From: Aequitasia blattaphilus
Lineage (GTDB): Bacteria > Bacillota > Clostridia > Lachnospirales > Lachnospiraceae
DNA length: 64,000 nucleotides
Direction: 5' to 3'
Assembly (NCBI RefSeq): GCF_024721305.1
Contig: NZ_JAMXOD010000001.1
Span: 186,001-250,000 of the forward strand
In this document: piece by piece, positions 52,932 through 61,574 of the stretch
How positions within the stretch are numbered: the stretch's first letter is position 1
How the letters are laid out: each line of letters starts with the position of its first letter
The notes under the pieces: generated by a model
Databases searched by the model: none
What the model was told of the DNA's origin: nothing
Seen by the model: the letters and a program-made list of their open reading frames with translations, nothing else
Position numbers and translations under genes: made by a program

Positions 52932-53630
52932 TTAATAACAATCCATCATAGCATCTTCTTGAATCTCAATATCTAATTCTGGCATATCATAAATAAACTC
53001 CAGCATTTTAAACACATAGATAATTTGTTCTTCAAGCAATTCTAAATCTATGACTTCATTATCAAATGTTTGGATGTAAAAATGTCCCTGCTTATTTTTT
53101 GCAAGAGGGTATCTCGCAAAGGTCATATCATCGGTTTTCTCGTATATGTTATCTATAAACTTTTCAACTACTTTAATTCCTAGAAACATTTGCTCAGTAG
53201 TATCACATTTATTCTTTGTTTTATATTCGATAATCAATTTTCTTGCAACACTGCACAGACCTTTTAAATCATGTCCACCTTCCGTAATTCCACGATGTAT
53301 ATTTAGAATAACGGATAGAACCGCATTTATAGCCTTCAGATAGGTCTCAATCCCGTGAACTGTATTAAACATAATCGGGAAAATCCATGAATCTGCTTTT
53401 TTGTCCGAATTATCTTCTAGGCATTGATGGATTAAGTTAAATGCCGTTGAGAAAAATGCTTCACCTACGACTACAAATTGTGAACGTGAGTTGTGTCCAA
53501 ATCCCATGCGCCAATTTAGATATGCAGTTTTCTCAATATCTGAATTATATTGAAAAATAGAATCCAATTGTTTTCCGTATTGAAGAATCTTGGAAGTGTC
53601 ATAATCTATAAAATTCGTTAACTCTATCAT
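52932..53630 (-). CDS. unknown helical protein between hsdS and hsdR
   Basis: The 232-residue protein starts at ATG 53630 after GGAGGTGTGACTTA, four bases from the hsdS stop, and ends 15 bases before hsdR, so it is made with the restriction enzyme. It is mostly helical, with HGIETYLKAINAVL, GGHDLKGLCSVARK and FARYPLAKNKQGHF. The HDL and RYP patterns recall HEPN-fold proteins, but the R-x4-6-H ribonuclease motif is not evident. It may regulate or assist HsdR, or be a separate toxin-like effector. Family not firmly recognised. Confidence 0.6.
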   Translation of the reverse strand: MIELTNFIDYDTSKILQYGKQLDSIFQYNSDIEKTAYLNWRMGFGHNSRSQFVVVGEAFFSTAFNLIHQCLEDNSDKKADSWIFPIMFNTVHGIETYLKAINAVLSVILNIHRGITEGGHDLKGLCSVARKLIIEYKTKNKCDTTEQMFLGIKVVEKFIDNIYEKTDDMTFARYPLAKNKQGHFYIQTFDNEVIDLELLEEQIIYVFKMLEFIYDMPELDIEIQEDAMMDCY

Positions 53631-53634
53631 TAAG

Positions 53635-54822
53635 TCACACCTCCAATTCGCCACTCATGAGTTTAGGTAATAAGCGATCGCGGGCTTGTTGTGCAAACAG
53701 CATTCGTTTCTCCAATGTATCTATCTGATTAAAAATAGGTAACATATTGTCATTAAAATCTTTTCTGACTTCTACGCTTGGACAAAGAATAGTTTTATCC
53801 TTCAATAATGGAACTGTGATTTGTTGTTGTGCCGCTCCAGTAGCTCTAAAGTTTTGATTTGAGAGATTAAGATAAAGATATAGCACATCCATCACGTCAT
53901 CTTTAGGTGTAACTGAAATCAATCTCACAATTGGAACAAATGGAGTTCTGTGTAAGAACACAAATCCAACGGTACCTCTTGCAGAAATTGTGACACTTTC
54001 TTTTTCAACAACTGCTTTATTAGTGTACCCATAAAGTCCTTTATTAGAAATTCCATTTGAAAAAATGGGGACTTGGCACTCGTCAGTTTTATTTTCAGAA
54101 CATACCTTTGGCTTATCACCACCAGCTTTAAGTACTGAAACACTGCTTAAGGACGCTGTTTCCCACCCCTCCGGCACACCATCAATAATCTCTGTATCCT
54201 CATATCCAGGGAAGTGCAAATCCACAAACCATTCTTTATATAATCTCTGTGCTGCTTCTTCAAGAAGCTTGATTTGCTTTTGGTTATTTTCGATGAGATC
54301 GTCGTATGCAGAAAGGATGTTTGCAATCCTATTCTGAGTATCTAAACTAGGACAAGGAAATTGTAAATTCTTTATATGTGATGGGCTTATATTAGCTTGA
54401 TTTGCCGCACCTCCAGCTTTTGCAGCCAGTTCAATCTTCACTGCATCTTGCGATAGATAATAATACACATAATCTATATCTGCTTCTGCATTTTTCTTTA
54501 TTGCAACTTTACCTACTCGTTGATTTAGTAATGTTTTTTCAAGGTATTTAACTCTAGCAACTCTTCCGACAACAGAAGCCCATTGATTTATATGAGAACC
54601 AGTCATTGCGATTAGTACATCATCATATGATAAGATAAATCTGTTCTGTTTTTCAGCCACCTCTTTTGATACATATGTTAAATCGTCAAGCGAAACCGTG
54701 GGTGGTGAAATGTTTTTGATTTTAATTATTGGAACACCATTCACTGCAAAATCTTTGGTTTTAAATGCAAATCCCGAGAGTATATCGATATAATCTCCTA
54801 GTATTTTCATTTCATTACTCAT
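53635..54822 (-). CDS. hsdS: type I restriction enzyme specificity subunit
   Basis: The 395-residue protein shows two target-recognition halves joined by the conserved helix segment IANILSAYDDLIENNQKQIK (about 165-185) and closed by the second DTLEKRMLFAQQARDRLLPK helix with LMSGEL. Each half reads part of a bipartite DNA target. It overlaps hsdM by four bases (ATGA). Confidence 0.93.
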   Translation of the reverse strand: MSNEMKILGDYIDILSGFAFKTKDFAVNGVPIIKIKNISPPTVSLDDLTYVSKEVAEKQNRFILSYDDVLIAMTGSHINQWASVVGRVARVKYLEKTLLNQRVGKVAIKKNAEADIDYVYYYLSQDAVKIELAAKAGGAANQANISPSHIKNLQFPCPSLDTQNRIANILSAYDDLIENNQKQIKLLEEAAQRLYKEWFVDLHFPGYEDTEIIDGVPEGWETASLSSVSVLKAGGDKPKVCSENKTDECQVPIFSNGISNKGLYGYTNKAVVEKESVTISARGTVGFVFLHRTPFVPIVRLISVTPKDDVMDVLYLYLNLSNQNFRATGAAQQQITVPLLKDKTILCPSVEVRKDFNDNMLPIFNQIDTLEKRMLFAQQARDRLLPKLMSGELEV

Positions 54823-56639
54823 AGTCCCATCTCCTTCATATTTTGTGAGATGGCATCCATCAAGTCATTGGATTCTGCTTGTAATGAAAGTAGTTCACGA
54901 TGGATTTCTGTCATTCGTTCTTCAAAGTTTACGCCATCATCTTCTACAGGTGCAACACCAACATAAGCACCCGGAGTTAATGACCAGCCTTTTTCTTCGA
55001 TATCTGCAAGGCTTGCAACTTTACACAAACCAAGAACATCTTTATATTCTCCATCATCAAATTTTTCATACAGCCATACCGCTTCTTTTGCAGTGGTTAA
55101 TTCATCTGTCTTGGCTGCAATTATTTCATCATATTCTGCTTGAATACGTTTTTTGTCTCCACGTCCTGCAGCTTCGAGTTCAGCCTTTGCTCGTTTCTGT
55201 AATTCTTTCAGTTCAGACTTGAGCTGTGTATGTGCTTCTTCAAAGGAAGTATCGTGTCCTAAGACACTGTGATATTCATTAAGTAATGCAGTGTATTTTT
55301 CTGTTTCCCCACGATATAACCATACAATAGCATTCAGATTTTTCATCTGCCATTCAGACCATTCGTTAAGGGTACGGTCTACTACTGTATAATAATTTCT
55401 GGCATCGATAAAGAGAACCTTATCTTTGATTTCTTCGCTTTTCCCTTTATCGAAGAACCATAGCGAACAAGGAAGACTCTTTGTATAGAAAAAGTTATTC
55501 CCAACACTTATCATTGCATCCACATGACCTGTTTTAACAAGGCTTTCACGAATGTCCTTATCTTTACCTTGACTGTCTGTAGCAGATGATGCCATAACAA
55601 AGCCAGCACGACCATGTTCATTCAGATAGCTGTAAAAATAGGAAATCCATAGATAGTTTCCATTTCCAACTTCTTTCTTGGCATTGACTCCTGGCATACC
55701 AAAAGGAAGTCTACCGGCAGCCTGTGTGGACTCTGATTTTACTTTATCTACATTAAAAGGCGGGTTCGCCATAACATAATCACAGTAACCATCCAAATTA
55801 TGTGCGTCATGGTAGAAAGTATTTGCTTCATCACCAGATTTAATCACTCCGGTAAGCCCGTGAACAGCCATGTTCATCAAACAAAGCTGTGCATTATATT
55901 CTACCTTTTCCTGTCCATAAAATGTCATGGCACTATTTGCATTCATGCCTGACTGGTTAACAAAATCGCCAGACTGAATAAACATACCTCCAGAACCGCA
56001 AGCTGGATCTAATAGAACTCCACTCTTTGGCTCGATAATATTTACAATCATTTTTACAAGAGATTTTGGTGTAAAGAAAACACCATCATCAGATGCGATA
56101 TTCTTAGCAAATTTATTTAGGAAGTACTCGTAAATACGACCTACGATATCTCCACCAACTTCATCAATGGCACTGTTGTTAAAGATACGAAGAAGCTCAG
56201 ACAATATTTCATCTGTAAAATCTGTATAACTATTAGGCAGAACACCTGTGAGCTGTTCGCTCTGGTCTTCAATCAGCTGCATAGCATTATTTACAACTTC
56301 ACCAAGGCTTGTCATTTCATGTCCATCTTTATTCTTAAGACCAGCTGCTTTGATGTCTTCCGGTAAATTTAACAGATAATCATATTGTGCCTCTTTCGGA
56401 AGGAATAAAGCACTCTTTGCTGCAAAGTCACTTGCTTCCACAGGTATCACTCTACCACCACGAGAAGGTCTATTCTTAAGAATCTCTTCTTCAACCTTTT
56501 TATATCTGCTGAAGGCATATCTCAAAAAGATAAGTCCTAACACCGGCATACAATACTGGTTGGATGTAAGCTTAGATCCTGCTCTTAACAAATCAGCAGA
56601 TTCCCACAGTTCTGCTTCTAGTTTTCTAATATTTATCAC
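54819..56639 (-). CDS. hsdM: type I restriction enzyme M subunit (N6-adenine methyltransferase)
   Basis: The 606-residue protein has the N-terminal HsdM helical domain (ELWESADLLRAGSKLTSNQY), SAM motif I VLLDPACGSGGMFIQS, and the catalytic NPPF motif MANPPFNVDK at about residue 292. The C-terminal 150 residues are coiled and longer than the minimal form. It methylates adenine in the HsdS-defined site and protects host DNA. Its start lies within the end of the xre gene. Confidence 0.95.
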   Translation of the reverse strand: MINIRKLEAELWESADLLRAGSKLTSNQYCMPVLGLIFLRYAFSRYKKVEEEILKNRPSRGGRVIPVEASDFAAKSALFLPKEAQYDYLLNLPEDIKAAGLKNKDGHEMTSLGEVVNNAMQLIEDQSEQLTGVLPNSYTDFTDEILSELLRIFNNSAIDEVGGDIVGRIYEYFLNKFAKNIASDDGVFFTPKSLVKMIVNIIEPKSGVLLDPACGSGGMFIQSGDFVNQSGMNANSAMTFYGQEKVEYNAQLCLMNMAVHGLTGVIKSGDEANTFYHDAHNLDGYCDYVMANPPFNVDKVKSESTQAAGRLPFGMPGVNAKKEVGNGNYLWISYFYSYLNEHGRAGFVMASSATDSQGKDKDIRESLVKTGHVDAMISVGNNFFYTKSLPCSLWFFDKGKSEEIKDKVLFIDARNYYTVVDRTLNEWSEWQMKNLNAIVWLYRGETEKYTALLNEYHSVLGHDTSFEEAHTQLKSELKELQKRAKAELEAAGRGDKKRIQAEYDEIIAAKTDELTTAKEAVWLYEKFDDGEYKDVLGLCKVASLADIEEKGWSLTPGAYVGVAPVEDDGVNFEERMTEIHRELLSLQAESNDLMDAISQNMKEMGL

Positions 56640-56871
56640 GATTATTTTCCTCCGTCTTATAGTTTAGCCATGCCTCATGAGCAGTAGAAAAATCAATATC
56701 ATGCTGGAGGCAGAAATCTTTAATTTTTTTCATTGCATTTAGATTAGGCTTTACTTTTCCGCCTTCCCATCTATTTACAGTTGAAAAAGCCACACCGATT
56801 TCTTTTGCAAAATCCTCTTGTGTCATAAGTAAGCATTGCCTTATTTTCTTTATTTCCCCCGGAAAATTCAT
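56626..56871 (-). CDS. XRE-family regulator of the restriction operon
   Basis: The 81-residue protein is a lone helix-turn-helix domain (LMTQEDFAKEIGVAFSTVNR, WEGGKVKPNLNAM) with a short tail. It is the first gene of the hsd operon and overlaps hsdM by 14 bases. It could act as a controller delaying restriction after transfer into a new host. AAAGGAG lies before the ATG and a TATAAT box about 50 bases upstream on the minus strand. Confidence 0.85.
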   Translation of the reverse strand: MNFPGEIKKIRQCLLMTQEDFAKEIGVAFSTVNRWEGGKVKPNLNAMKKIKDFCLQHDIDFSTAHEAWLNYKTEENNRDKY

Positions 56872-56973
56872 TGTTTATCTCCTTTGCAAATGCATTTCAG
56901 CAATATAGCATTATTATAGCGGGAATTCATGGATTTTTCTACCTAAGCAGTCGATAATGGCTGCTTATTTTTT

Positions 56974-57009
56974 ACTTTATAGGAAAGTCCGTGGACTTTC
57001 CTATAAAGT
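56974..57009. repeat. 36-base palindrome upstream of the restriction operon
   Basis: ACTTTATAGGAAAGTCC and GGACTTTCCTATAAAGT are exact inverse copies around GT. A smaller AAGCAG/CTGCTT stem lies just before it. No T run follows. It sits in the gap between xre and the small ORF. Confidence 0.85.
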
Positions 57010-57058
57010 GAAAATGGCACCTTCATATTTGAGAGCACCAAAATCAGATGATAAGTAT

Positions 57059-57241
57059 TTAGAAGATGTAAAAGCCCTCTTCACCAACCTCATCACCAAA
57101 AACATCTTCATTTAAGAAGTAGTCCATATCAAGAAGGTCATTATCGCTCATGCTTTTAATGAGATCAGGTGTCATACCTTCGGGTGGATTTTTAGTATAT
57201 TTATCACGTAGCTTCTTTACAAGTTCTTTTTCGTTGCTCAT
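57059..57241 (-). CDS. small protein, 60 residues, unknown
   Basis: ATG 57241 after GGAGGCG opens MSNEKELVKKLRDKYTKNPP and ends in an acidic tail. The protein is charged and helical. A good ribosome site supports it. It lies between the hsd operon and the IS91-type element on the same strand. No family recognised; it may be a small antirestriction or ICE protein. Confidence 0.55.
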   Translation of the reverse strand: MSNEKELVKKLRDKYTKNPPEGMTPDLIKSMSDNDLLDMDYFLNEDVFGDEVGEEGFYIF

Positions 57242-57308
57242 TTGAATCGCCTCCAATCATTCGCTTATGAATGAAGTTTAGCATAAATAAAGAGGCGGGA
57301 AAAGAACA

Positions 57309-58448
57309 TCATGTATGAACAAGTTTTGTAGTCATAACCTTTTCATAATAGTCTTGTAAAGAGAAGCGCTTGTGATTATAGTACAGTTCGACAAAAATCA
57401 TTGTTTTGCCGCAATTAGGACATTTTAAGGGATCGTAACCGAAAGTAGAGAGAATGGATTCGCGCCACTTATTAAAAGCAAGTAGGAAGAAATGCTTCTC
57501 GGTTGGAATGGCACGGAATAGCTTTTTATCCTTTTCTCTATGTCTCGCATAGATACCATAGTAACGTATCATCTTGTATTGTTTTTCAGGGATGTGTCTT
57601 ATAAGTCGAGAAATGAAGTCGGTTGCAGGAACAGTTTCGTGAACAAGTTTTTCGTTTTCGTGTCGATTGTAATGGAAGGTTACATTATCACCGTCGTAAT
57701 CGTCGATACGAGAAGTGGCTATAGCGGGCCGTCCAAGATATCGACCGATATATTTAATGACAATATCTGGATTACATTTATTAGACTCAGCATAAACATA
57801 AAAGCCGTCTTTGTGTATCAAGTAATTCTTATTGATTTCGGATTTGAATGAAGGTCCAATGTGAGAAAGCATTGCCTTAAGTAAAGCGGTGCGAAAGGAT
57901 TTTCGCAAAAATTCATAGCTAAAATAATGGACTTTACGCCAGGGAATATTGTTGCCGGTGCCCCCTTCTGAAAGAAGGCAGTGAATATGTGGATTCCACT
58001 TTAAATCTCTACCAAATGTATGAAGAACACAAATAAAACCGGGTGTAAATTCTTCTGTTTTATTAAGCTTGCGAAACAACCGAAGAATAACACTTTTAAC
58101 GGCAAAAAAGAGACAATCAAGAAGCGTGCGATCATCAAGAAAATAATGCCGAAGTTCTTCAGCAATGGTGAATACGAGATGCCGATGGCTGCACTTAATA
58201 AGTTTGAAAGACATAGACGTGGTGCGATCAATGGAGTACATATTCCCACAAGAAGGACAGAATCGACTTTTACAGCGAAAAGGGACAAATTTCCATTCGC
58301 CACAGTCGCAATGATACATAGCCCCGCCAAAGGAAGGGTCACCACAATTAAGCATCTTCTCGATATTTTCTAGTTCAACCGGACGAGGATGCATAGAGTA
58401 TTTTATGATTTCGAAATAGTCATTGAAAATACGCTGTAATATATTCAT
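57309..58448 (-). CDS. IS91-family (HUH, rolling-circle) transposase
   Basis: The protein has an N-terminal zinc-binding domain (CDCGEWKFVPFRCKSRFCPSC, cut here at CKSRFCPSCG) and the rolling-circle nuclease motifs: LVFTIAEELR, the HUH motif WNPHIHCLLSEGG and a tyrosine in IKYIGRYLGRPAIA. The C-terminal zinc-finger-like LKCPNCGKTM is typical of IS801/IS1294-like members. The start is taken at ATG 58448 (MNILQRIFNDYF); the frame extends to 58493. All catalytic motifs seem present. Its 5' side abuts the truncated oppC. Confidence 0.88.
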   Translation of the reverse strand: MNILQRIFNDYFEIIKYSMHPRPVELENIEKMLNCGDPSFGGAMYHCDCGEWKFVPFRCKSRFCPSCGNMYSIDRTTSMSFKLIKCSHRHLVFTIAEELRHYFLDDRTLLDCLFFAVKSVILRLFRKLNKTEEFTPGFICVLHTFGRDLKWNPHIHCLLSEGGTGNNIPWRKVHYFSYEFLRKSFRTALLKAMLSHIGPSFKSEINKNYLIHKDGFYVYAESNKCNPDIVIKYIGRYLGRPAIATSRIDDYDGDNVTFHYNRHENEKLVHETVPATDFISRLIRHIPEKQYKMIRYYGIYARHREKDKKLFRAIPTEKHFFLLAFNKWRESILSTFGYDPLKCPNCGKTMIFVELYYNHKRFSLQDYYEKVMTTKLVHT

Positions 58449-58492
58449 ATGACTATTATGAGATAAATTGAAGCAAAAGAAATCCCGGTGCA

Positions 58493-59281
58493 ATGTTTGG
58501 CTTGTTTTTTGTAATTGCGTTACTTATTTTATCGTTATTATCACCTTATATATGTAGATACGGTTACCAAGAAATCGTGATGAAAGATCGCTTTTCGCTT
58601 CCAAGCTGGAATCATTTATTAGGCTGTGATGAAGTAGGTCGGGATATTCTTTCACGCATTTTATTTGGGGCAAAATACACCTTGAGTATCGGAATATTAT
58701 CTGTAGCACTTAGTTGTGTTGCAGGGGTGATATTAGGCTCTATTTCGGGTTATTTTGGCGGAGTTGTAGATACACTAATCATGCGTTTTTTAGACGTATT
58801 TCAAGCTTTTCCCAACATACTATTAGCAATTGCGATATCAGCAGTATTAGGAACCGGATTTGATAAAGTTATATATGCAATTGGTATTAGCGGAATTCCT
58901 AATTTTGCACGAATGATGCGTGCGAATATATTAACGGTGCGTAATGCTGAATTTGTTGAAGCGGCTACGTCAATTAATTGTTCGACATTTAGGATTATTC
59001 GTAATCATGTTATTCCGAATGCGATTTCACCATTGATTGTTCAAGTCGCTATGGGTATTGCAAGTTCGGCCTTAGCAGCATCTGGGTTGAGTTTTTTAGG
59101 ATTTGGTGTACAAGCACCAACGCCGGAGTGGGGTGCGATGTTGGCTTCAGCTCGTGGTTATATGCGCGATTATCCCCACATGGTTATCATTCCGGGGCTA
59201 TTTATTATGTTGACAGTTTTAAGCTTTAATTTAGTAGGGGATTCTATACGTGACGCATTAGATCCAAAGCTCAGGGATTAG
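58493..59281 (+). CDS. oppC: oligopeptide ABC transporter permease OppC, 5'-truncated
   Basis: The 262-residue frame begins directly in the first transmembrane helix (FGLFFVIALLILSLLSPY) and lacks the 20-35 cytosolic residues that precede it in OppC/DppC. The rest is normal: six spans, the EAA loop EAATSINCSTFRIIRNHVIP and FLGFGVQAPTPEWG. No ribosome site precedes ATG 58493, where sequence of the IS91-type element ends. It would be the inner-membrane permease partner of OppB, which is not in the window. Expression is doubtful. Confidence 0.82.
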   Translation: MFGLFFVIALLILSLLSPYICRYGYQEIVMKDRFSLPSWNHLLGCDEVGRDILSRILFGAKYTLSIGILSVALSCVAGVILGSISGYFGGVVDTLIMRFLDVFQAFPNILLAIAISAVLGTGFDKVIYAIGISGIPNFARMMRANILTVRNAEFVEAATSINCSTFRIIRNHVIPNAISPLIVQVAMGIASSALAASGLSFLGFGVQAPTPEWGAMLASARGYMRDYPHMVIIPGLFIMLTVLSFNLVGDSIRDALDPKLRD

Positions 59282-59293
59282 GAGGAAATGGAA

Positions 59294-60277
59294 ATGGTAA
59301 AGAAGGAAAGTAAACATAATTTTTTCTCAGTTCGTGACTTACGTGTAGAGTATGCCTCAGGGCAAGAAGTGATTCACGCGGTTAATGGTGTGTCATTTGA
59401 ACTAGAGTCTGGAACAACGATAGGGCTAGTTGGTGAAACAGGCGCAGGCAAAACGTCTATAGCTCGTGCGATTATGAGAATTTTACCTGACTACGCAACG
59501 AAAAGTGTTAGCGGAAAAGTTGACTTTAAAGCGGAAGAGTTATTAGAGTTACCAGAGAGTGAAATGCGACTTTTGCGTGGAAAAAGCATTTCGATGATAT
59601 TTCAGGATCCAATGACAGCGTTAAATCCAGTGAAAAAGGTAGTAGATCAAATAGCTGAAGGAGTTAGGTTACATCAGAATACAAGTAAGCGGGAGTCGAT
59701 AGAGATAGCGATTAAAATGTTGGAAATGGTGGGAATTTCTGAGGACCGTGCATATGAGTATCCTCATCAGTTCTCAGGTGGAATGAAGCAAAGAGTGGTA
59801 ATTGCGATAGCTCTAGCCTGTAATCCCGAAATACTCATAGCAGACGAACCAACGACAGCTCTAGATGTAACTATTCAAGCTCAGGTTTTGGAGCTGATGA
59901 AAGAATTAAAAGAGAAACTGGGAACGGCTATGATTCTTATTACCCATGATTTAGGAGTGGTGGCCGAGGTGTGTGATACGGTTGCGGTTGTGTACGCAGG
60001 CGAACTAGTGGAATATGGGACAAAGGAAAGAGTTTTTGATAAACCTTCTCATCCGTATACGCAAGGACTTTTTAATGCATTGCCAGACTTATCAAAGAAT
60101 GTAAAAAGACTTACACCGATTGAAGGCTTGCCGCCCGATCCAAGTAATTTGCCTAAAGGGTGTGCGTTTGCATCTAGATGTCCATTTGTAACTGAAGAGT
60201 GCAAAAAGGACAAAATCGATATGATAAAAATAAGTGAGAACCATCAGGTTCGCTGTATTAGGTGTGAGGAGGAATAG
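59294..60277 (+). CDS. oppD: oligopeptide ABC transporter ATPase OppD
   Basis: The protein of about 327 residues has Walker A GETGAGKTS, signature FSGGMKQRV, Walker B ILIADEPTTALDV and the H-loop LITHDLGVV. The C-terminal oligopeptide transporter domain with CAFASRCPFVTEEC holds the iron-sulfur-type cysteines of Opp/Dpp ATPases. ATG 59294 suits AGGAGG at 59280-59285; an ATG at 59288 is too close. It powers peptide import with OppF. Confidence 0.92.
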   Translation: MVKKESKHNFFSVRDLRVEYASGQEVIHAVNGVSFELESGTTIGLVGETGAGKTSIARAIMRILPDYATKSVSGKVDFKAEELLELPESEMRLLRGKSISMIFQDPMTALNPVKKVVDQIAEGVRLHQNTSKRESIEIAIKMLEMVGISEDRAYEYPHQFSGGMKQRVVIAIALACNPEILIADEPTTALDVTIQAQVLELMKELKEKLGTAMILITHDLGVVAEVCDTVAVVYAGELVEYGTKERVFDKPSHPYTQGLFNALPDLSKNVKRLTPIEGLPPDPSNLPKGCAFASRCPFVTEECKKDKIDMIKISENHQVRCIRCEEE

Positions 60278-60278
60278 A

Positions 60279-61223
60279 ATGCCACTTTTAGAAATCGAAC
60301 ATTTAAAAAAATATTTTTCGACGCCGCGAGGCTTGGTTCATGCAGTTGATGATGTTTCCTTTTCCATTAATAAAGGTGAAACCATGGGCTTAGTGGGAGA
60401 GTCAGGATGTGGAAAATCGACTTTAGGCCGCACGATAATACACTTGCAAGAAAGTACAGGCGGGATTATTAAGTTTGAAGATAAAGACGTAACAAATTTA
60501 GGAAAAGAAGGACTGAGAAAGCTTCGTGAAGATATGCAAATAATCTTTCAAGATCCGTACTCTTCCTTGAATCCTCGACTTACAATTCATGATACTATCG
60601 TGGAACCCTTAATGCTATCTAAGCGATTTGATTCAAAGGGACTTGAGGCAGAAGCAAATAGACTTATGGATTTAGTCGGGATTGAACAACGCTTTAGAAT
60701 GTCATACCCCCATGAGTTAGATGGAGGGCGAAGACAAAGAGCAGGTATTGCTAGAGCAATTGCATTAAACCCTAAATTTATTGTTTGTGATGAGCCGGTT
60801 TCGGCCTTGGATGTGTCTATACAAGCGCAAATATTAAACCTATTAATGGATTTACAAGAGGAATATGGGTTGACATACTTGTTTGTAACTCATGATCTAT
60901 CGGTTGTACGCCATATTTCAACAAATATTTGTGTAATGTATCTTGGACAGATGGTTGAGACCTGTCCAACAAAGGAATTATTTGATAATCCTTTACACCC
61001 ATATACAAAGGCTTTGTTGTCGGCTATCCCGACAGTTGATATACGCCATAAGCAGGAAAGAATTATTCTAAAAGGAGAAATCAATTCTCCCATCAATCCC
61101 AAACCCGGGTGTAGGTTTGCACTTAGATGTCCGTATGCGGAAGCGCAATGTAATGAACCAGTGGTGTTGCGTGAGATTAGTGAAGGACATTTTTGTTCTT
61201 GCTGTAGAATTAATGAAATATAA
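60279..61223 (+). CDS. oppF: oligopeptide ABC transporter ATPase OppF
   Basis: The 314-residue protein has Walker A GESGCGKST, Walker B FIVCDEPVSALDV, H-loop FVTHDLSVVRH and the C-terminal CRFALRCPYAEAQC motif. The signature is altered: ELDGGRRQRAG instead of the usual LSGGQRQRI, with Asp in place of Ser. ATG 60279 follows GAGGAGGAA one base after oppD. It closes the peptide-transport group. Confidence 0.92.
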   Translation: MPLLEIEHLKKYFSTPRGLVHAVDDVSFSINKGETMGLVGESGCGKSTLGRTIIHLQESTGGIIKFEDKDVTNLGKEGLRKLREDMQIIFQDPYSSLNPRLTIHDTIVEPLMLSKRFDSKGLEAEANRLMDLVGIEQRFRMSYPHELDGGRRQRAGIARAIALNPKFIVCDEPVSALDVSIQAQILNLLMDLQEEYGLTYLFVTHDLSVVRHISTNICVMYLGQMVETCPTKELFDNPLHPYTKALLSAIPTVDIRHKQERIILKGEINSPINPKPGCRFALRCPYAEAQCNEPVVLREISEGHFCSCCRINEI

Positions 61224-61228
61224 TTATC

Positions 61229-61246
61229 TTTGATAACGTTATCAAA
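61229..61246. promoter_or_regulatory. 18-base palindrome after oppF
   Basis: TTTGATAACGTTATCAAA is fully symmetrical and of LacI/GntR operator style; GATAAAATGTTATC nearby is a looser copy. It could also be a short hairpin ending the opp transcript. No gene starts right downstream. Confidence 0.5.
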
Positions 61247-61574
61247 TCTAGATAAAATGTTATCTAAACTGAAAAATCATGAAAATTTGCAAAAAAGTGC
61301 GTTGCGTGAAGGGTAGTTTATTTATGCGCTGTAATCGTTAGTTAAAAGTAGTTATAATTATGGGATACTGAATGACTAAAACATGATTTTGAGACGCAGC
61401 CTTAGAAAGTATATATTTCTAATATAGGTTATGAGAGGGGTAGTGTTTTTCGGAAAACGTAGGCAAGACGTGCACGCAACTACTGCAAAAAACCTTATTT
61501 CAACTATAATTTTTGTCGATATTACATATAGGGAGTCCCATATGAATGGAACCTTGACAATTATATAAATCATT

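Noticed and set aside
53925-54143. 72-residue minus-strand frame inside hsdS
   Set aside because: It is in another frame of the clear HsdS coding region and has no family features.
61376-61573. 65-residue minus-strand ORF beside RNA copy A
   Set aside because: No ribosome site, odd composition (isoleucine- and phenylalanine-rich), and it runs into the non-coding repeat; treated as a chance frame.
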